Origin: Methanomassiliicoccales archaeon UBA280
GTDB taxonomy: Archaea; Thermoplasmatota; Thermoplasmata; SG8-5
NCBI GenBank assembly: GCA_002499085.1
Contig: DAKD01000005.1
Coordinates: 1 to 64,000 of the forward strand
Reading direction: 5' to 3'
DNA: 64,000 nucleotides
Shown: positions 61,515 through 64,000 of the stretch, one piece after another
Position numbering within the stretch: the stretch's first letter is position 1
How the letters are laid out: every line of letters starts with the position of its first letter
Made by a program: the position numbers and the translations under genes
The notes under the pieces: generated by a model
The model's input: the letters and a program-made list of their open reading frames with translations, nothing else
What the model was told of the DNA's origin: nothing
Database searches by the model: none

Positions 61515-61705
61515 CCCTCTGGACTTCAGGCCAGAGATGAATTGACCGGGGACACGAATGCAAGCGGGGATATACCGCCATGCACCGTCCATTCTATTGC
61601 ACATGAAATCAAAGCAATCATGCTTTGATAATCAGGTGCGTGGCCTATACATGTAAACTTCCAGCCCGGCGCAAATGCCAGCGCTTTCAAGGGCTGGTAG
61701 TTTAC
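61515..61705. repeat. IS605-like end remnant, copy 2
   Basis: CTCTGG...CCAGAGATGAA near 61517-61540, TCAAAGCA-atca-TGCTTTGA (61609-61628) followed by TAATCAGG, then GTAAACTTCCAGCCC (61653-61667) with GGGCTGGTAGTTTAC (61691-61705). Same order as the copy at 26.1-26.5 kb, with paired stem changes. The right arm contains the stop codon of mobB on the other strand, so it may double as that gene's terminator. Confidence 0.65.
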
Positions 61706-62226
61706 ACGCTTTTGTCGAGTATCAGGTCGGCCAGCTCCCTCACCTCGTCCGGCCACATGCAGTTGAACACCGGATATTTGCTGTTCTCCTTTGTCTCGTT
61801 GGCTATTATGCCGGTGAGCGCAATAACATTCTCCTGCGCGCCCCTCACTCTGAATGTCTCGGCCAGGAAATCGGTTGACTTGGCCACCAGTATCCTGATG
61901 ATGCGCTGGTCCATGTCCTGCAACCCTTCGCAGATGAGCAAGTCCGTATCCTTGGGGATGAATTTCATGAACTCGTCCAGGCGGCTTTTTGTGGGCTTCT
62001 TCTCGATGTACGCCACCTCGTCCTTCGACAGCGAGACAACGAAATCCGCGCCCGCCCGCTGGTGCCGGCAGGTGTCCTTGCCCTCGGTGTCGATTGTGAA
62101 CTTTGCCTCCACCATGGACTTGACCGCGCCCACTTTCATGCCCCGGGACTTGAACTCCCTGACCAGGGCCTCGACGCAGGTCGTCTTTCCCGATTTCTTG
62201 AGGCCTATCAAGGATACTATGATCAC
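61702..62226 (-). CDS. mobB: Molybdopterin-guanine dinucleotide biosynthesis protein B-like GTPase
   Basis: 174-residue P-loop protein: Walker A GLKKSGKTT near the N-terminus, 'GMKVGAVKSMVEAKFTIDTE' and 'HQRAGADFVVSLSKDEVAY', 'DTDLLICEGLQDM'. MobB assists MobA in attaching GMP to molybdopterin; archaeal relatives often serve tungsten or molybdenum enzymes. The start is GTG at 62226, overlapping the stop of the small gene before it (GTGA). The earlier reading from 62310 would run through that gene. Confidence 0.85.
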   Translation of the reverse strand: MIIVSLIGLKKSGKTTCVEALVREFKSRGMKVGAVKSMVEAKFTIDTEGKDTCRHQRAGADFVVSLSKDEVAYIEKKPTKSRLDEFMKFIPKDTDLLICEGLQDMDQRIIRILVAKSTDFLAETFRVRGAQENVIALTGIIANETKENSKYPVFNCMWPDEVRELADLILDKSV

Positions 62227-62405
62227 TGAAAACACCCGAGCTGGCAGTTGTGTATCTTGATGCCCATCCTGTCCAGTTTCTCCCCGACCAGCCTGGGGTG
62301 CACGCCGCATTTCTTGGCAATGCCGATGGCAGTGTGGCAGTCTATGCTCCCGTCCCTGGCGCGCTTCAGGATCTCCTCCTCGATGGCATCCATGTCGGAC
62401 CTCAT
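62223..62405 (-). CDS. Small conserved-looking protein upstream of mobB
   Basis: 60 residues, 'MRSDMDAIEEEILKRARDGS' then 'CHTAIGIAKKCGVHPRLVGE', a likely helix-turn-helix-like pair, and a C-terminal 'IHNCQLGCFQ' with two cysteines. No family recognised. ATG 62405 is chosen because CGGAG lies four bases upstream; longer readings from 62453 or 62528 lack a binding site, and the TATA box near 62456-62466 leaves room for a leader of about 30 bases. Its stop overlaps the mobB start, so the two are coupled. Confidence 0.6.
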   Translation of the reverse strand: MRSDMDAIEEEILKRARDGSIDCHTAIGIAKKCGVHPRLVGEKLDRMGIKIHNCQLGCFQ

Positions 62406-62453
62406 TTTCTCCGGAGTATTATATTTTTGTACAAGTATTTGATGCGGCCCCAT

Positions 62454-62468
62454 GCGCAAATATAAATA
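62454..62468. promoter_or_regulatory. Shared AT box between divergent genes
   Basis: AAATATAAATAG reads as a TATA box in both directions. It lies about 28 bases before ATG 62492 on the plus strand, fitting a leaderless start, and upstream of the small gene plus mobB on the minus strand. Confidence 0.55.
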
Positions 62469-62491
62469 GATGCGCAGTGTTTTGACGCTAC

Positions 62492-64000
62492 ATGGCACGT
62501 GCTTTATGCAGCGGCATCCTGGCAGCACTTGTATTGTCCTCCCTCTTTTCGGTTCAGGTTTCTGCCGCCTCCCTGACCGTCCAGGCCAACCCCAGCAATA
62601 CGTCGGTCCTTCCAGGCACTGAAATCCAAATCAGCGGCAGCGTGCACTTCACCGACAAGCCCCTTGAGATGGTTCCCGACGCCCTGGTGGAAATCATAGT
62701 AGAGAGCACAAGCATCTCTGTCAACACCACTACGGCACCCAACGGCCTGTATGAAACGAGCATCACAGCCCCCTCAGAGCCCGGGGAATACACCGTGAAC
62801 GTAACCGCAACCAAGGGCAGCGATTCCGGGTTCACGACCTTCTCTCTGTCGGTGGAAGCCCTCCCCGAGCCCATGCCCGACATATCCGTCCTTGATGGCA
62901 TCTCATTCTGGCCGGATACCTTCGTCACTGACAGTAAGATCCTCGTGAACGCCACGGTCCGAAACCTGGGCGACCTGGACGCCAACGCGACCGTCAAGAT
63001 ATTTCTGGGAACCCCATCCGACGGAAAACTGCTTTCCTCGGAGCGTCTCACAGTTCCGGCCGGAGACTCAAATGTCTCAAGCGTGATGTGGCCTGCGCTG
63101 AGCGGCGCCCATCTGTTCACCGCGGTGGCTGACCTTGTTGATCCGTCCGACAGCAATTTCACCAACAATCAGGCGAACGCCACCATCGAAGTGCCGGACA
63201 CATGTCCGCCAACGATATCCGTACCTCTGCTGATATCTCCCGGCGAACCGACGAATCTCGATGCAGTGACTGTGCTGGCCTCGGTGGAAGACGACCTCGG
63301 CCTCGCAGAAGATGGGCCGGTCATGCTGGTCTTTTCTCTGAACAATGCGACCGAAGAGGCGGTCCCGATGACCATCACCCTGGATGGTTTCCTAGGTACG
63401 GTCGGGCCTTTCCCAGGCGGCACCTTTGTCCTTCTCAAGGTCCGCGCCGCCGATGCATCCAACAACACAGTCGAGACCGAGAGCTACAGGCTGGACGTGT
63501 ACCATTCGAGCATCGTCTTGACCATCGGGAATGCCACCACCAAGCCAGGGAAGGAACTGTCCCTGTCATGCACCGCGAAATATGAGGATGGTTCCTCTGT
63601 TGCCGGCCAGGAAACGCTGCTTGTCCTTGACGGGGTGGACCATCTTTCAACCACCGACCTCAATGGCGTTGCCGAATTCAGCATCGTCGCACCCATCAAG
63701 CCCGGTTCTTATAATTTCACGGTGTTCATCCATGACAAGAGGCTCCCTGTGAACTCCTCGGGAGAGCTCACTGTGGTTCCCATCTATCCGGACATCATGA
63801 TAATCCAGGATGGCATATCATTCAGCTGGACGAATGCATCCGAGGTCCTGGTCACCGTCACCTTGTACAATCGGGGCGAGGCGCCCGGTGAAGTGCTCTT
63901 AACAACATTCCTGGGGATTCCTTCGGGCGGCATATTGCTCGATTCTTCCAACCTTACGCTGGAACCTGGAGAATTCTATTTTCACACTTTCTTTTGGCAC
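62492..64000 (+). CDS. Large secreted Ig/CARDB-repeat protein, 5' part only
   Basis: 503 codons are present and the frame is open at the window edge. Signal peptide to about 27 ('ILAALVLSSLFSVQVSAASL'), an Ig-like/macroglobulin-type unit near 30-115, a CARDB unit near 120-230 ('ISVLDGISFWPDTFVTDSKI', 'NNQANATIEV'), a beta unit near 235-325, another Ig-like unit near 330-420 and the start of a second CARDB ('IMIIQDGISFSWTNASEVLV'). The two CARDB units share 'QDGISF/LDGISF' and 'FLG.PS.G.LL'. Probably a surface or adhesin-like protein with many N-x-S/T sites. Confidence 0.85.
   Translation, partial: MARALCSGILAALVLSSLFSVQVSAASLTVQANPSNTSVLPGTEIQISGSVHFTDKPLEMVPDALVEIIVESTSISVNTTTAPNGLYETSITAPSEPGEYTVNVTATKGSDSGFTTFSLSVEALPEPMPDISVLDGISFWPDTFVTDSKILVNATVRNLGDLDANATVKIFLGTPSDGKLLSSERLTVPAGDSNVSSVMWPALSGAHLFTAVADLVDPSDSNFTNNQANATIEVPDTCPPTISVPLLISPGEPTNLDAVTVLASVEDDLGLAEDGPVMLVFSLNNATEEAVPMTITLDGFLGTVGPFPGGTFVLLKVRAADASNNTVETESYRLDVYHSSIVLTIGNATTKPGKELSLSCTAKYEDGSSVAGQETLLVLDGVDHLSTTDLNGVAEFSIVAPIKPGSYNFTVFIHDKRLPVNSSGELTVVPIYPDIMIIQDGISFSWTNASEVLVTVTLYNRGEAPGEVLLTTFLGIPSGGILLDSSNLTLEPGEFYFHTFFWH

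Noticed and set aside
60196..61581. 461-codon minus-strand frame over the formiminotransferase/cyclodeaminase gene
   Set aside because: The plus-strand protein matches both family halves throughout; the minus frame has no recognisable feature.

Overview
The window is archaeal. It carries the operon L18e-L13-S9-RpoN, transcription factor S, deoxyhypusine synthase, a PurS-type FGAM synthase, a tRNA-Pro without encoded CCA, three KaiC-like ATPases, a DUF835 protein and a Rab-like GTPase. Many first genes of transcription units have a TATA box about 25-28 bases before the start codon and no room for a leader, while genes inside operons have Shine-Dalgarno motifs (AAGGAGG, GGTGAT). The gene mix suggests a Thermoplasmatota-like lineage, but that is inference.

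Layout. 0.1-3.2 kb: a RibD-like reductase, a KaiC-like ATPase with an echo of its own 3' end, and a two-HTH regulator. 3.3-9.7 kb: an operon for aconitase, NADP-isocitrate dehydrogenase and both ATP-citrate lyase subunits, closed by a strong terminator. 9.9-15.8 kb: acetyltransferase, radical SAM enzyme, GrpB-like protein, TFS, lipid-linked sugar flippase and MscS channel. 16.2-23.6 kb: prepilin peptidase, PyrK-PyrD, a membrane sensor next to a Rab-like GTPase, and an MFS exporter. 23.7-32.9 kb: adenosine-specific kinase, TPR protein, antiporter, a three-gene set for a diacetamido uronic acid sugar, toprim and DUF167 proteins, a short LarC-like protein, MarC. 33.7-40.1 kb: purine genes purS-purL-purQ-(subtilase)-purC and a TatD hydrolase. 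40.2-44.3 kb: tRNA-Pro, a small AT-rich islet, the ribosomal/RpoN operon, deoxyhypusine synthase. 44.6-46.6 kb: a membrane protein with a RING-like finger, zinc ribbon and DUF835. 46.6-57.6 kb: an AT-rich island of three surface-protein genes, one encoding about 2350 residues. 57.8-64 kb: a KaiC pair, one with a dead P-loop, a glutamate formiminotransferase/cyclodeaminase fusion, MobB, and the start of a large adhesin-like protein.

The most unusual content is between genes. Four families of structured dispersed repeats lack any transposase: (A) a roughly 200-240 bp element ending in TAGGGTC heptamers, two copies inverted; (B) a roughly 200-300 bp element ('C family' below), five clear copies and one weak one, three of them next to exact 18-20 bp direct repeats; (C) small hairpins CCCCGGC-ctnaca-GCCGGGG-catgc with covarying stems at eight places; (D) IS605-like end remnants with covarying hairpins. 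Two AT-rich gene cassettes are framed by inverted copies of such repeats: the 1.5 kb islet just after tRNA-Pro and the 11 kb island after the DUF835 gene. These composite-transposon-like structures are the best candidates for something undescribed.
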